In this document: one piece after another, positions 13,113 through 25,359 of the stretch
Position numbering within the stretch: position 1 is the first letter of the stretch
Layout: every line of letters starts with the position of its first letter
NCBI RefSeq assembly: GCF_016920785.2
Contig: NW_024609835.1
Location: forward strand, 86,648,243 to 86,712,242
Source of the DNA: Ixodes scapularis
Taxonomy: Eukaryota; Arthropoda; Arachnida; Ixodida; Ixodidae
DNA: 64,000 nt
Direction: 5' to 3'
Position numbers and translations under genes: made by a program
The notes under the pieces: generated by a model
Databases searched by the model: none
What the model saw: only the letters and a program-made list of their open reading frames with translations
Told to the model about the DNA's origin: nothing

Positions 13113-13920
13113 CTTGCATGTGACCTCGACTATCACGCTACGTGCTCCTTGCATTATCGGTGACTGGAAATACGTTAAATTTCGATCGATTCATAAGAGA
13201 CGAAGAACGTATACTCCCGCGCAAATGCTGCTGTCATTTCTCATGACTGCACGACAGTGCGTAATAAAATGAAAAATAATTTTCGCAAAACTCAAAATAT
13301 ACGAAAAAAAAAAAGCTATCTGCATTTTACTTTTTTTTTTTTGGTGAATGTGTCGTCTCTACGGCAATGCCTCTCGATGTGATGTGGGTACTTTAATAAA
13401 TAAACGAATGAATTATTCGTATTGTTGAGTACAACTTCACCTGACGGTGACCATATTAGCCCACCGCTTGGCACAGTGAGTTTTATGGAACACGGTAGAG
13501 GCACTGCGGCATACTGTACGGGAGACTGCTCTGATAGGCATCAGCGATTTGCAACGAGAGTCAAAATGGCTTCGTACGGCGCGGGTGTGCCGCGACGGGT
13601 TTCTTCGCGGGCTGGGACGGTGTTCAACGAGCGTGTCAGGACGGTCGTTCCGGGCGTGACGACCCTTCCGCGGCTTCCGGGGCGAGAAAGTGACGCGGTC
13701 ATACGCTGACCGTGAACCCTGACGCCAGATCCTCACTGTTCTGTTTTTCTTAACTTCTGACTGAGTGACGGACAGGTGAAAGAAAGGCTATACAAGTGCA
13801 CCGTCATGGCGTTCATGGTTTTTCTACGCTAGCTATTATCGACAAAACCAATGATGCACAGCGAATGCGTCGCTATCCTGCGCTTTTTTTTTCCCTTTTT
13901 GTGGATGTAATATTTATTGT
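13113..13920. other. No recognisable gene
   Basis: A GC-rich segment (about 13,560-13,710) carries overlapping 95-99 codon frames on both strands, neither with a recognisable domain. Nothing else is supported. Confidence 0.5.
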
Positions 13921-14020
13921 AGCCGTTGATAAGAAAAAAAACAAGGAGCGCCATGACGAGGCACTTTTGGCGCTGCTTAATTGACTCCATCGGATCACTG
14001 GTAGCGTCGGCTGCTATTGT
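13921..14020 (+). repeat. Dispersed repeat, copy related to 9484
   Basis: This is the partner of the block at 9484-9590. Both contain GCACTTTTGGC followed some 15 bases later by CTCC.TCGGATC. No element ends were found. Confidence 0.4.
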
Positions 14021-14224
14021 ACTTCAAGTGAAACAGAGTATGGTCACTCATCGGAAGGAAGGGGGTGATAGTGCGTAATTGTTTCGTGAACTTTGCTGTC
14101 TTTCAACCAGCCTCATCAAGTTGGCAACTTGATTACTTGTCGTGATGACTGCAGCTAAAACAATTCGGTACTTTCTGAATGCCCTCTGCCCTAACGATTC
14201 GTCTTGGGAGGCACTCACTTGATC

Positions 14225-14461
14225 GAATGACGTTTGAGCGAACGCCCACGTTTCACCGAATGACACTTTAGCGAGTAGTCGGACGCCGCGAAGCGGCGTT
14301 TTCGGGTGGGCAAAATGGGTTCACATTTTTGTAATGAGTCACCGCAGACTGTCGCCGCGAAGCGGCGTAAAGCGCAGCGCGGCGGATGGGTTAACGCGCG
14401 CCCCCGTTATTCGCTAAAACGTCGATTCGCTCAAACGTCGCTGTTCGCTAAAACGTCATTC
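14225..14461. mobile_element. Foldback element built of TTCGCTAAAACGTC units
   Basis: The left arm GAATGACGTTTGAGCGAAC (14,225-14,243) is inverted at 14,443-14,461 with one mismatch. Three to four diverged copies of a TTCGCT[A/C]AAACGTC unit stand in the right half (from 14,409). Two small palindromes of the form ACGCCGC-GAA-GCGGCGT / GCCGC-GAA-GCGGCGT lie inside (about 14,283 and 14,353). The element has no coding capacity. The family is unknown to me. Confidence 0.55.
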
Positions 14462-15435
14462 GCTCATCTGATATGGACCCATTCGTCTTACAGCGCCTTA
14501 TTTTGCGTACGCATAATGAGACGCCGAGCCGCAATAGTTACACGACCTATACTTGGGGACAACTGTTATTGGCAATGAAGCCAAAGTTATCGGTACCCGC
14601 ATTGAGCGTCGATCAGAGCTGGGTTTGCGAGTCTTCACTTCTTCGGAAATGCGAGAAAAAGTTGTCCCGGAGTATTCACCTCGAGATTGGATCGGCACGG
14701 CGCATGTGGTGAAAAGCAGGACTACGCTTTGTTTTACATCTACTTACTTGGAGCAAAACGAATGCTACGGACGCGAGGCCGAAGTGTCTGGAAGGCGCCT
14801 ATGCAGCGCTTGCGCACTGGAAACAACTGCGAAGAGCTCATACTCTGTACTCTTGCCCGTGCTCTGTGCCATTAGTGTGAATGCTTAGCCTCCACCCGGA
14901 TCGTGGACAGATGGAGTCACCACGTGCCTTGTAGAGAAACAGGGATAAGCAAGAGCACGCTTCCCCTATATTCAATCTGGGCATCCAGGCGAATGCTAAA
15001 TGGATAGGAAAGTGACTGTGACCTTGAAGTAAATTCAATTCACTTTTCGTGAGAAGTAGTCGAGCATTTAATAGTTACAACGACCAGTTGTATTCGTAAT
15101 CTATCCCTTTGTTTTCCGTAAAGTGTTGAACTGCGCTCATTACTGTAACAGAAATAAAGACCAAATACGAAAAAAAAAAAAAAAAAGTTAACCTTCAGAG
15201 ATGGTTCACAATGCCAACGGAAGAACGACCCTACGAAGGTTTAAAAAGTAAAATGAACAAAATTGTTTAGAGCAAGCTGATATGCACCACTGGCACCACT
15301 GGATGCGGGTGTTTGGTACTCGAGTGACATCTGCAGTTGGTGCAAAAAATATCTCGATAGCTACCTTTTGAAGCCCGGAGACGTTGCAAAAGAAGGCCAC
15401 AATTTATAACGCCACAACTCGCGACAAAGATGGAA
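14462..15435. other. No recognisable gene
   Basis: Short overlapping frames occur at 14.5-14.9 kb and there is an A-run near 15,171-15,186. I could assign nothing. Confidence 0.5.
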
Positions 15436-15513
15436 ATTCAATCAGAGTCATGTAAATGGCTCTCATTGAATTTTCGAAAGCACAAAGTGACAATGTACGC
15501 ATGTTACTTTGTG
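15436..15513. repeat. Two adjacent short hairpins
   Basis: ATTCAAT-C-AGAG (from 15,436) is inverted to end at 15,471 with a single C/C mismatch. Ten bases later, CACAAAGT (from 15,481) is inverted to end at 15,513. The pair may mark the core of a small foldback element. Confidence 0.4.
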
Positions 15514-15881
15514 AGCATATTGACGAGTGCGTATGCTGAACCAAGATTTGCAATTCTGAGAGCAAACAAAGAAGAGCAGCAGTAATCTCCTACTAGACTG
15601 TGAGCACTTGAACTCCATATCGGGCTGACACTAATCAGGTTTGTCGATTTGAGTTGGCTATCAAGAACTGGCTTTCTTTGTTTCGACTGGAAACTCCGCC
15701 ATTACATTCTTTTTTTGACCCGAAGTTCCGTAACTTTCTCAGGACTGCCGAACTCGGGGGTTGCATCTGGTTAAAGACGAGTCTCCCTTCGCTTTCTCCC
15801 CGTTATGGGCGACGTTGCCGTCTCAACGTAACGCTGTTCGGCGCACACTGGCCCCCCCGCTTTACTTCGTACGGGTGGCTG
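15514..15881. other. No recognisable gene
   Basis: Short chance frames only. No repeat or motif could be assigned. Confidence 0.45.
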
Positions 15882-16153
15882 TACGGAGAGACACTGAGGG
15901 AGAGGAGGAGATGAGAGCGTGCGGCGATGCCAGGGCACCGAGCTCCGATTTGAAGAATGCTGGATAGACGCAAAGGCTAGCTGTCTGCTCCTCGTATAGA
16001 GAGTCTAACGTGCGAACGCCGAGCGCCAGACATCGGCGGCCGGCGTTCGCGCGCCAGACTCTGCGTCTACCCACTAATCCTTCCAATCAGAGCTCGGCGC
16101 TCTGACGTCACCGCTCGCTCTCATCTCCTCCTCTCTCTCAGTTTCTCTCCGTA
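15882..16153. mobile_element. MITE with about 100-bp TIRs (272 bp)
   Basis: The left arm TACGGAGAGACACTGAGGGA is matched inverted at the right end (TACGGAGAGAAACTGAGAGA read on the minus strand). The arms stay similar through GAGGAGGAGATGAGAGCG and on to a GTAGACGCA / ATAGACGCA block about 90 bases in. The element is non-coding. No clear target duplication is present. Confidence 0.7.
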
Positions 16154-17889
16154 TAGAATTCGAAAGATTGCTTCGGTCGTTAATTTTAATCCCCGGCGCG
16201 CACAAAGCAATAAAAAAAAAAAAAAAAAAAACTAAACTTTGTAGAACGCGTTAAAGGGAGGGCGTCACGGAAGACCAATGTCGTGCATTACTGCATATAC
16301 ATCTGCAGCGCATTACAGAGAGCCAGTATGTGGGGAGAGTACAAGCTCTCGTGAAGGCTCGCCTTGGCAGCGCTTTCTTCCAAACCGTCTCAGGTAGGAC
16401 GTTGTTCTAGCTCGCCTTCACAATCCGTTCTTCGTGATTGATGCGGCACACAGGGAAGGCGATATGAGCCGGAGGTTTTCCATTTGGAAGATGTTTTCGC
16501 TGCACGAGCTACGGGGACGGATCAGCGTTTCAGCCACAACTTGAGAATGAAGCAGCCTCCCTAAAAGCAAAAATAAACAATGTAAAATATACATATATAT
16601 ATATTTTTTTAAATCATGAGTTCTTGTGGAGGGCGCAATAGGTTAGATAACCTCATCCTAGCTCCAAGGTCGTATCAGTGCTCGGTTGCCGGGTAGCTTA
16701 TCCAGAAAAGAGACAGGGCGATGCGTCGTTCCAGGACAACGGGCGATGACAGATGGTGCTCCCATTCAACGTGCAGAAGCCACGTCCCTGTGCACCGCGG
16801 TGCGTGCAGGGAGCGGAGCACGCGGCGCTACTGTTCTGTCGGCGCCCCACAGGGCGGAGACTACGTGCTACGATCCAACTGATACCGCTCTAGCGCAAGC
16901 GGGACTAAAGTCACGGGTAAAAAAATATGCTTTTTTTTTTTTTGGCGCCATCGCAGGCTGGGATGACATATAGCAACAAAGACACCACGGGAAAGTCCGA
17001 ATGTCATCAAGTACGCGTACACAGAACTGCGATTTATTAGGTACAAAGCCAGGCGTACAGGATAGACGGACACCCCAAGAAACAAAACGTAGTAGTAAAA
17101 AACGAATCTATAGGAGGGAGTGAAAGTATTCTGGTGCCCGGAATAGGAACTCTTACATGGACCATTCTCAACGTTATACATGTTTGGAAGCAGCCCGGCT
17201 TCAATAACTATACTCCGCTTCAACGTCTGATGAACCGCAGTTCACGTCTCGAGCCATCAAAGTCCATCCAAGGTCGTGTGAGTGTCACGCGACCGTCGGA
17301 AATGCGCAGCAACGGCCGGGGCCACATTACACGATGACACGTGTAATGTTCCCAGTGCTGGATTGGCTGAGGTGACATGGTAGCATTTAGTGCTGTCCAT
17401 CGCTTAAGGTAAAACGGAGATTGTCTGTCTTAAACAGTGGCACGAGTTAGCGATCGAGTCCCATCGTCGCAAGGCCTGAAGGACGGACGATGCACATATG
17501 GGAGGCTATGATACTGCAGATACCGAGAGATAAATGGCGGCGTCCAACTGGAAACGTGTACAGCTCTGAGATGGCGTGGCCCATGACTGATGTTGACGAC
17601 AGCCCGCGAAGCAGGCGGTTATACCGTGGTATCTCGGCGAGCTATATAGGGTAACCGGCTAAGTAAGAATGATGATCCTCGCTTGGCACATCGCGGCCGC
17701 CCGCATTGGTCGTTTTTCCCCGTTCGTTGCTTCGAGGTGTACAAGGTGCCGACAACGCAGTGCTCGTCGCTGGCTGTCTGTTTCGCAGCGGAACGAAAAC
17801 GAGGATCGTCAACAACAACGTCGCGAACGAAAAAATCAGTGATTGTGTTGTGTGCATGTTTAGACAGCGGGAATGTAGTCAGTCCCGAT
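16154..17889. other. No recognisable gene
   Basis: An A-run lies at about 16,212-16,231 and a short AT tract near 16,585-16,610. Short frames without domains are the only coding signal. Confidence 0.5.
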
Positions 17890-18142
17890 GGGTGCCTGTT
17901 GTCTCCGATGTAGATGAGAAATTTAGCCAGTGCAGCACCCCTGCTAGCGAGGTGTCTTTAACCTGCGGCATTCCACAGTATAATGATTACAGGATTGTAC
18001 GCTTGCACGGTGCTCATACCGATCGAAACGGGCAGGAGTGGGGATTGAACCGAGGAGGGTTCTGCAACGCGGGCTTTCGCTCTGCGTGCTCCGAGCCGCG
18101 GTACTTTTTGGCGCACACTCGGCCACCGATCTCTGGTCGGGA
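17890..18142 (-). mobile_element. tRNA-derived SINE, copy on the minus strand
   Basis: Read on the minus strand from about 18,142, the sequence begins GATCGGTGGCCGAGTGTGCG (box A region of a tRNA-Ser/Leu type head). About 70 bases later it shows a box-B-like GGTTCAATCCCC, then CTCCTGCCCGTTTCGATC, a GTTAAAGAC core and the tail CTGCACTGGCTAAATTTCTC. The order and spacing match the SINE at 35,312-35,608, but the copy is more diverged. The 3' edge is approximate and no target duplication was identified. Confidence 0.75.
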
Positions 18143-18588
18143 ATGAGGCACCAGCGCGCGTACGGCACGTAAGCGAAGCGCCCCGAAGACGCTCTCAATT
18201 CGTCGCGAAGGTCTTCAACGGGTCGCGTCGGCCCTCGAGACGACGGTCTCTTCGCTACGTCCGTGTTATCTTGAAAGAGGAAGACCGCTCGCTTCGTTTC
18301 ATCTGCAATCGCGGCACGAGGACGCAGTGGCGACACTTCGTAAAAGGGTACCGATTCACAGCCTGCTGCTCGTGCAAGCGAAGAAACGAAAGAAAAAAAA
18401 AAGCTTTTTTTTTTTTCTTTTCTACGCGTGTTTGCCTAACAATGCTAATGGCTTATCAGGGGCTACGGGTTCGACCTGTTATAGCACAGCAGGCCTGCCT
18501 CGCTCAAATAGTCTTGCACGGGAAGACTCGTGAGATGGGAAAGGCCAGTATACTATATAAGTACAAAACGAGCGTGTTGGTAACGGTA
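18143..18588. other. No recognisable gene
   Basis: This stretch lies between the SINE and the hairpin. There is a T-run at about 18,404-18,417. No supported feature. Confidence 0.45.
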
Positions 18589-18693
18589 ATTAGACATGAG
18601 GAAGATACATAGAAAGGGGGGACGGACAACGAAGACTTCCAAAAAGTCTTCGTTGTCCGTCCCCCCTTTCTATGTATCTTCCTCATGTCTAAA
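18589..18693. repeat. Perfect long hairpin, 48-bp arms
   Basis: Arm 18,590-18,637 is an exact inverted copy of 18,645-18,692 around a 7-nt loop (TCCAAAA). The arms contain GAGGAAGATACATAG and AAGGGGGGACGGACAACG. A second near-perfect hairpin with related arm sequence (GAGGAAGAAAACGAG, AAGGGACGGACAA) is at 28,956-29,053. They could be a foldback transposon family, inverted 5' ends of a retroelement, or copying or assembly foldbacks. Confidence 0.85.
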
Positions 18694-20780
18694 TACTATA
18701 TATCGTGAGCTGAGAGCGGGGGCTGCGGTATTTATCATACGCGGAAATCCACATAGTGTTGCATGAGATAACTAACTGGTCCTATGACTGCAAAGTATTG
18801 CCTCAGATTATTTGAGTCAATTATTTTTTTCAGAAAAAAAAATAATAAAAAACTTTATATTTCAGCTGGCATTAAGTAAATAAACCGCCCGTGCAAACAC
18901 AGTTTTTTTTTTCTTTTTTTTTTTACATTAGACATTTAACGTAAATTAAAGTTTTTTTCGCGTGAAACATTACATTGAGTTATAGAGTCACGACACTACC
19001 AAAATTTACGTTTTCGCGGTAAGGTGACCTATTTGCTGCGAAGAACGAACAAAACCAAACGTAAACCAGAAACCGAACGCGGGGCACGGGGGAGTGTGCG
19101 GGAAGGTTCTTGAAATCAACGCCTTTCTGGTGTTTCAGTACTCATACAAATTACGTCTCGTGGCTTTCGTAGCCTGAAAAATGTTTCGTGCACTGTGACG
19201 TTTCACGACGCGGTCATAGCCAAAAAACAGCGAGTGGAGATTTAATCACCCGATTCTCGCCGATTGTATATAAATGACAAATAACGGCAAGCATGAGTAG
19301 CTTGCCATTGTCCCTACAAAGTCGTCAAATAGTTATTGTGTCTGAAGGACGCAGCAAACAACCAATTGCTGCGTGTTAGCAAACTGAAAACTTAAGATTA
19401 GCGACGGTAGCAGCACAGGAAACAAGCCGATGGAAGTCATTTCGTACACACGCTATGACCGAACAGATATCAGTTGCTTCGCTTTGGCGTAACAAAGCCG
19501 AAATTCCTTTGAAAGAGCTCTGACGTTCGCGATAACGTTCTATGACAAGTGTCGCAGAATCGCACAGAAAAACTAGCGTCGATAAAGGCGTCCTTCGCGA
19601 AGGTCAGTGCCAACGTGACGTCCACAATCGACCTTTCAGCGTGTTGATAGGCACGTTTCCTGCCAACACGACTTTCGTTGCGCTTTACTTTTTTTTTTTT
19701 TTTTTCTCCTGTCAAGCGCCACTTTTATTTCAGGAGGATGGAGAAGAGAGCGACTCGGACATATTTGATGTCGTCAGCGATATTCGACTTCTCGGGCGAG
19801 TTATCAAGCCGGAAATGCCGCGCAGTCAGGACTAACGACAAACCCGACACGTTTCCACATAAACGGACGTGCCTCGTAAGACGAATGTAGCTAATCGCGT
19901 TGCAGGACGATGTCAACCAAGCGCGAAAGAAGAGCGCGGAATTAACACCTCCTAGAGATAACAAGGCCTCCACCCTGGAGTTTTCTACGTCACATATCGC
20001 AGACTAGAGCGGGGTGCAGATAGGACGCGAGTGCTGTGCCTCGTTCCGGCCTTCGGTGGGTGACGTAGACAGTCCAGCACTATAGTCCTTGGTATCCAGG
20101 AGGTGTTGGCGGAACGCGCAGGGGAACGTGACCACGAGCTCTCAAAGAAAAGTTTAGGATTAGTAAAGGACGCCTTCATCTCACTTCTCCGGCACACGGG
20201 TAAATGTAATCTTATTTTCAGTGAGCGGCGGAATGCTACGCGAAAGAAAAAGGAAAAAAAAGAAAAAAGGCGCAACTTGCAACTGAATGGTAATAAAGAT
20301 GAATAAAATAACAGGTACGTAAATATATTGAAGTATACGAGCATTTTTAGTGATATTTCTGTTTGTTTATTAAAGCACTTTACGATACATCGTAGTGTAA
20401 ATTAACGAGCTTAAGTACAGTGTTAACGTCAGCACGCAAGCAGCTCGAGCCGCGGTCAGGATGGCCGTTGCACAAATTTCCGAGCTCATGGCAACTCCTC
20501 CCCGTGCATTTCACCTGTTTCACGTTTCGTGCTCCAGACCGCGTCAGCTTTCGTTGTCCGCTTGGAATGTCTCTTCGAAGATACGGGCTGGGTGGCGTCG
20601 CCTCCTTTCGAGATGCCAATACACACGGTTAGGTCACGGGCGAGATAGTTACTGTTTTTATTTCTGCAACCTTTGTTGACATAAAGTAAGTACACATCTT
20701 AAAAAATATACAACTTGCCCCCCCCCCCTCCCCCCCTTCTAAAAAGAAAAAAAAAGGTATTATTTTTACCGCAAAACAAA
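18694..20780. other. No recognisable gene
   Basis: Homopolymer A/T runs are frequent (for example 18,903-18,924, 19,689-19,706). No frame has a recognisable domain, and no paired inverted or direct repeats were found. Confidence 0.5.
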
Positions 20781-21102
20781 ACTATGCGTCACCGAACGCT
20801 CATTCTCCGCCTAAATGGAGCGCTAGCGGTCAAAAACAGACGTCAAAGTTTCAGAACTAAGCGTTATCGTGCTCATTAGTTACGAAAGATTTTCTGAAAA
20901 TTTCAATGGGAATTAAAATGGGGCCTATGTGCGGTAACTGGCGCCATTCAGCTTCGACGGCCGCATTTTCACACTAAAAATTAAAAAAAAAAAAAGCTTT
21001 TAAATTTTGAATAAGATAACGGTTACTATTTAAACTTTAGCACCTGAATCGGACCACTAGCGCTACATTTGGGCGGAGAATGAGTGTTCGGCGACGCGTA
21101 GT
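20781..21102. mobile_element. MITE with 60-bp or longer TIRs (322 bp)
   Basis: The left arm ACTATGCGTCACCGAACGCT is matched inverted at the right end (ACTACGCGTCGCCGAACACT read on the minus strand). It continues through CATTCTCCGCC.AAATG and AGCGCTAG.GGTC with few mismatches. The interior is AT-rich and non-coding. Confidence 0.7.
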
Positions 21103-21205
21103 TCATTTTTGCAACTGGAAAACAGAAAATAAACAAGAAAAGTATGTACTTTTTCTTGTGACTCCTTCTACTTTAATAAAATTTACGTCAAGTATTCTGG
21201 TACTC

Positions 21206-21411
21206 TTGAAACACGTTCGTGCCTGGTCTATGATAACGCCGTACACAACTTGTGAAGTCCAATTCACATGGTGCGATTTTGCTTGCGAATTCGCAGCTGC
21301 GACGTTGGTTGAAACACGTTCGTGCCTGGTCTATGATAACGCCGTACACAACTTGTAAAGTCCAATTCACATGGTGTGATTTTGCTTGCGAATTCGCAGC
21401 TGCGACGTTGG
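21206..21411 (+). repeat. Tandem duplication, 103-bp unit x2
   Basis: The unit beginning TTGAAACACGTTCGTGCCTG (21,206-21,308) is repeated immediately at 21,309-21,411 with about two substitutions (GTGAAGTCC/GTAAAGTCC and GGTGCGATT/GGTGTGATT). The very low divergence indicates a recent duplication. No larger array is present. Confidence 0.9.
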
Positions 21412-24400
21412 CCACCGCAACTTCCCCGAGACTTTTTGTTTATTTCTTTGCCGCACGAGCGACGTTGCAACTGCGAAATGGCAACTAAAAGCGCACCATT
21501 TCAATCAGGCTTTTGGCGGATTAGGTAGTGCTCAAGCACAAAGTGTAAAGAAATGTTAGTTGCATATAAAGACGCAGCAACGTCGAATTGTTTCATCGGG
21601 CTCTTTAAAAACAAAACAACAAAAAAAATATTTTTTTACCGCGCGCGGGTTTCCGCAGTCAAGGCCATGACTGAGGAAGAAGCGTTTACGATAAGTAAGA
21701 AAGAAACGAAATACCAGAAAGACACAAACAAACTCGATGTTGGCACGGAATGGGCGATGCATTAGCATGCGCTTAGCAGGCCGCCCACATCCACTGCCTA
21801 CCTGGCGTTCGACTATTTCTCGCCGCCGCATCGTTGCTGCCGAATGCTTTTAATCCGCGTAGGCTGCCTGCCGCACGTCCGCAGCAGCGATTCTGGTCGT
21901 GCCGCGCGGGGGGACCAAACACCGGAATCGGAACGACCAACTATCACCGGTCGTGAGAATAGTGATAGCTTCATTTTGTTTGCTGGCGCACACCGGGGTC
22001 TCTATAAAGTTGGGGAGGATATGGGGACATGCACCTCAATGAAGGGTGCGAATTAAGAATTTCCGATTCGGCCCTGATAAAAATAAAGAAAAAAAGTGGC
22101 GTCAAACCTTGACGTTCAAGCCAGACAAACCAACAGGTTGTCGACGCTTAGCTTAGAGTTTCAATAGGCAGACTGGTTGTATAGTTTGTCCAAAACACGG
22201 CACAACTCGTGCAAGTTTCCAGGAGGACCACTTCAATATTTATGTTCTTTGGCTAATTGGTTCTGATGGTTTTTACCCAATGCCACCTGAATCTTACTGG
22301 TATGCATAGGCGGATTTTGAACCATGGATAGCGCTGTCAGGTAAATCATAAATGACAAAAAAAAAATAATGAGAGAATGTAAGCACTATCTCGTGGAAGG
22401 TATTGCATAGAAATATTATAATGTACGCTAGTGGTTCAACTGGCGCTATAGTGTGGTGTTGCAAATCGAAGCAGAGAAACCAGACGAAAACTGACTCCCG
22501 GTAATGCATTTTTACGGTAAAGCAGGGTGAATTTTTTTACTGCGCTTCATTTAAAGAGCAAATCTAACGAATAACTATAACATAATACATAGCTTGGAAC
22601 GTTTTTCAGTAATGTAAATTGAAGTATTGGCGAGTTACAGTGTTTTTCTTGCATATTCATGGCATTAAACAGTGTAAAACTGCTTCAACGTGCATTTATG
22701 TTCACTGTCGAACACTGTTAGCGTGAAAACGACGTCGGCGCTTTTTAGCATGGGGAGTTTACGTGCCAAACGGGCGAAGGAAGCTTGGAAAACCAGGAGA
22801 GACGGCAAGAACTACGCAGTAACCCTGGATCTGCAACTCCCTGTGCATGCAGATGATCAAAATGAAGTTACGACCGAATAATATAGACTGAATCGCATTA
22901 AATGAGTACTGCTGTATTCTTTGCGCTCGTACATATGTGCGAAAATGCTTGTTCTGCGTTCAAAACATAACCGGAAGCTCGAAATTTGTAAGAATAGGGA
23001 GAAGTCAGAGAACAGGTGCCCGATAAAGCTGCTCGGCCTATAAAATAATAAAAAAAAATAATAGTTTTGATATCCCACATATTTTATTCTTTACATTTTG
23101 AATGCTTTTAACCGCTCGTACGACGGAGTCATTTTAATATAGTGACAGGACTGGCATAATAGCATTATATAAGCGCCACCGGAATGTTGGCGAATCTTTA
23201 ACACACTCAATATTCCATTCGATTATTATTTTGCTTAGAATCATGGCTCGTTTTTACACACCTGCTATGGAACAGAGGCGAAGTTTAACTAGAAAGAAAC
23301 TGAGTAACGGTCAACAAGCGAAGTTTAACATCGTTAACCGTTGAAGAAAAATACTGTGACTAAAGCAAGTACACTTATACAATGATAATAAAGATACATA
23401 CTACTCAGTACGACCGAAATTACGAAAGTTATCCATGTTATTTTCCGGCGAAGAGACAAACTGCACGCGGGTTTTCCCATAAGCATGCGCACGAGCACCG
23501 CGAAAGTAGTCTGGTTGCCGTCTGCTTCAATTTGCATCCCGGAAGCCGCATAGACACTGGCGCAAGTTGAACTGAGCGTACATTATAATAACTCTATGAG
23601 CTATAAAGGATGGCATGCCTACTCACTCCTGAATCACAGCCCTCGGTTATGTGGGTGACAAATACGCCCACCTACACAGATTAAACCCTCGCGCCGTTTG
23701 ACTGCGAGCCTAGGACGTGGTAAGAGCAATAAGCCAGCACGCTGGACACCAACGTTTCAGTGTCCACTGGAACCCTCAACAAGTTTACAAAAAATTTTCT
23801 CGTCGGAGTGTACTCTTCAAATGACACACTTCCATATAATGCGTTACGGCATCACATGCGGGATTGGTGTTCACTAGCCATTTTAGAACACTAAAGTGAG
23901 AGTTGAAGATGACTGAACCAAAATTTCGTAAAATGAACACACACACACACACACAGACACAAAAGGAGGGAGTTCCTGATGTGCCATCCATGCACGGGCA
24001 ATACCGGCGCCCAACTCCCGCGAACTCCAGAAGCGGCGCACGGGCAAGAACTTGAGTGACGCGGGCAGTTTAAACCTCCAATGAGGTCTTTGCGACAAAT
24101 CAAAATATAGTGCCCGGATTCGTCCCAGAACACCATTTTCGAATCTTCACACCACACCTGCCTCTCTTTCTTATTATTATTTTTTTGTTTGTTTAATCAC
24201 TCCTTTTTTCATAAACAAGCCCGTGTTTGTTCACATCAGGTATGCGCACTCCGCGTGCGCTTCAACCGGATTCACGTGAAGGTGAAGCGTCTACGCATGC
24301 GCCGTGGCGACAACAGCGCCATCGCAGGGATGTGACGTCATAGCCGCGTGTTGGTGTACACTCAAGTCTCGTATTCGGCCGCACGGAGAGATTTTGAATG

Positions 24401-25062
24401 CGCGCGCTTTCATATCCTTTTCATTCTTTATATTTCTTACAATCCTGCCACAAAACTTACAGGGCTCGTTCAACCTCATAGAAACAACGGGTGCATGTTT
24501 CATAAAAAATATGTACCTAAAACTACAATCGCAAATCACGCGGTATAGAAAACAGGAAATTAAAAATTCGCAGTGGGGTGGGGCCGCCATACTCATTTCC
24601 TGAAATGCGACCGAAACCGTAAAGCCTGGATTCACAGACAAGGTCCCGTGAACGCAGGGGGTTCACCAGCTAGTGTTGTCACGGGTTTCCCTGACTCCCA
24701 AATTTTTTCGTTCGCCTTTGTCCCTAAATAAAGTGCCCTTCTCGCCAAAATACTATTTCGGGAGATCTGAGCCGCCCATTGATATAGAAATGGCATAAGT
24801 GTGAGCCGAGCTTGCTTTGCGTCGTTGCTTTGTATTACATTATTTTCCGAGTCATATAAATATTACGACATTTTTTCTTTTATTACTTTGCACAGAGTTT
24901 TTTCTTTGTTTTTTTTTTTTCATGGCGTAACAGTGTTTTCTACTGGACAACACAACGTACTTTATTGTCTTTTTTCTCATTGTTTTAAGGTCTCCCTAGT
25001 CACATAGACAAGGGTTTATTGCTTCTGTGAGCCAGAATATTTTTATGTGCTACAAATAAATA

Positions 25063-25100
<38 letters not shown>

Positions 25101-25359
25101 GAGCTCTCTGGGATTTTGTATTACTTCAATGCCTCAGTGTCGAGACCGTGAGGGGATCCTCGGCTATCAGCCAAGGGAAGGGTTGGCATAGATGCTGGTG
25201 CGGACCTCTGACTGCTCGTCCGCGGCGAGTGACCAGTGAGATCAGCACGGCCATCTGGATCGGGAGACAGTAGAGCCCTCCGACTAGAAAACGAGTGGGA
25301 TGATCATTAATCGCCCACGAGCGCGCCACTGATCCAAAACGCCCCAGCGTTTTCTTTTA
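21412..25359. other. No recognisable gene; AT-rich with microsatellites
   Basis: This long unassigned stretch holds a (CA)n tract (23,938-23,955) and an (AAT)n tract (about 25,056-25,099). The repeated GCGAAGTTTAAC near 23,278 and 23,322 is the only local repeat noted. Frames up to 116 codons (around 24.3-24.6 kb, both strands) are not recognised. Confidence 0.5.
25056..25099. repeat. (AAT)n microsatellite
   Basis: Uninterrupted AAT units, preceded by AAAT units. Confidence 0.9.

Noticed and set aside
21206..21411. CRISPR-like or satellite array
   Set aside because: Only two adjacent units without spacers, in a eukaryotic context. A simple tandem duplication.
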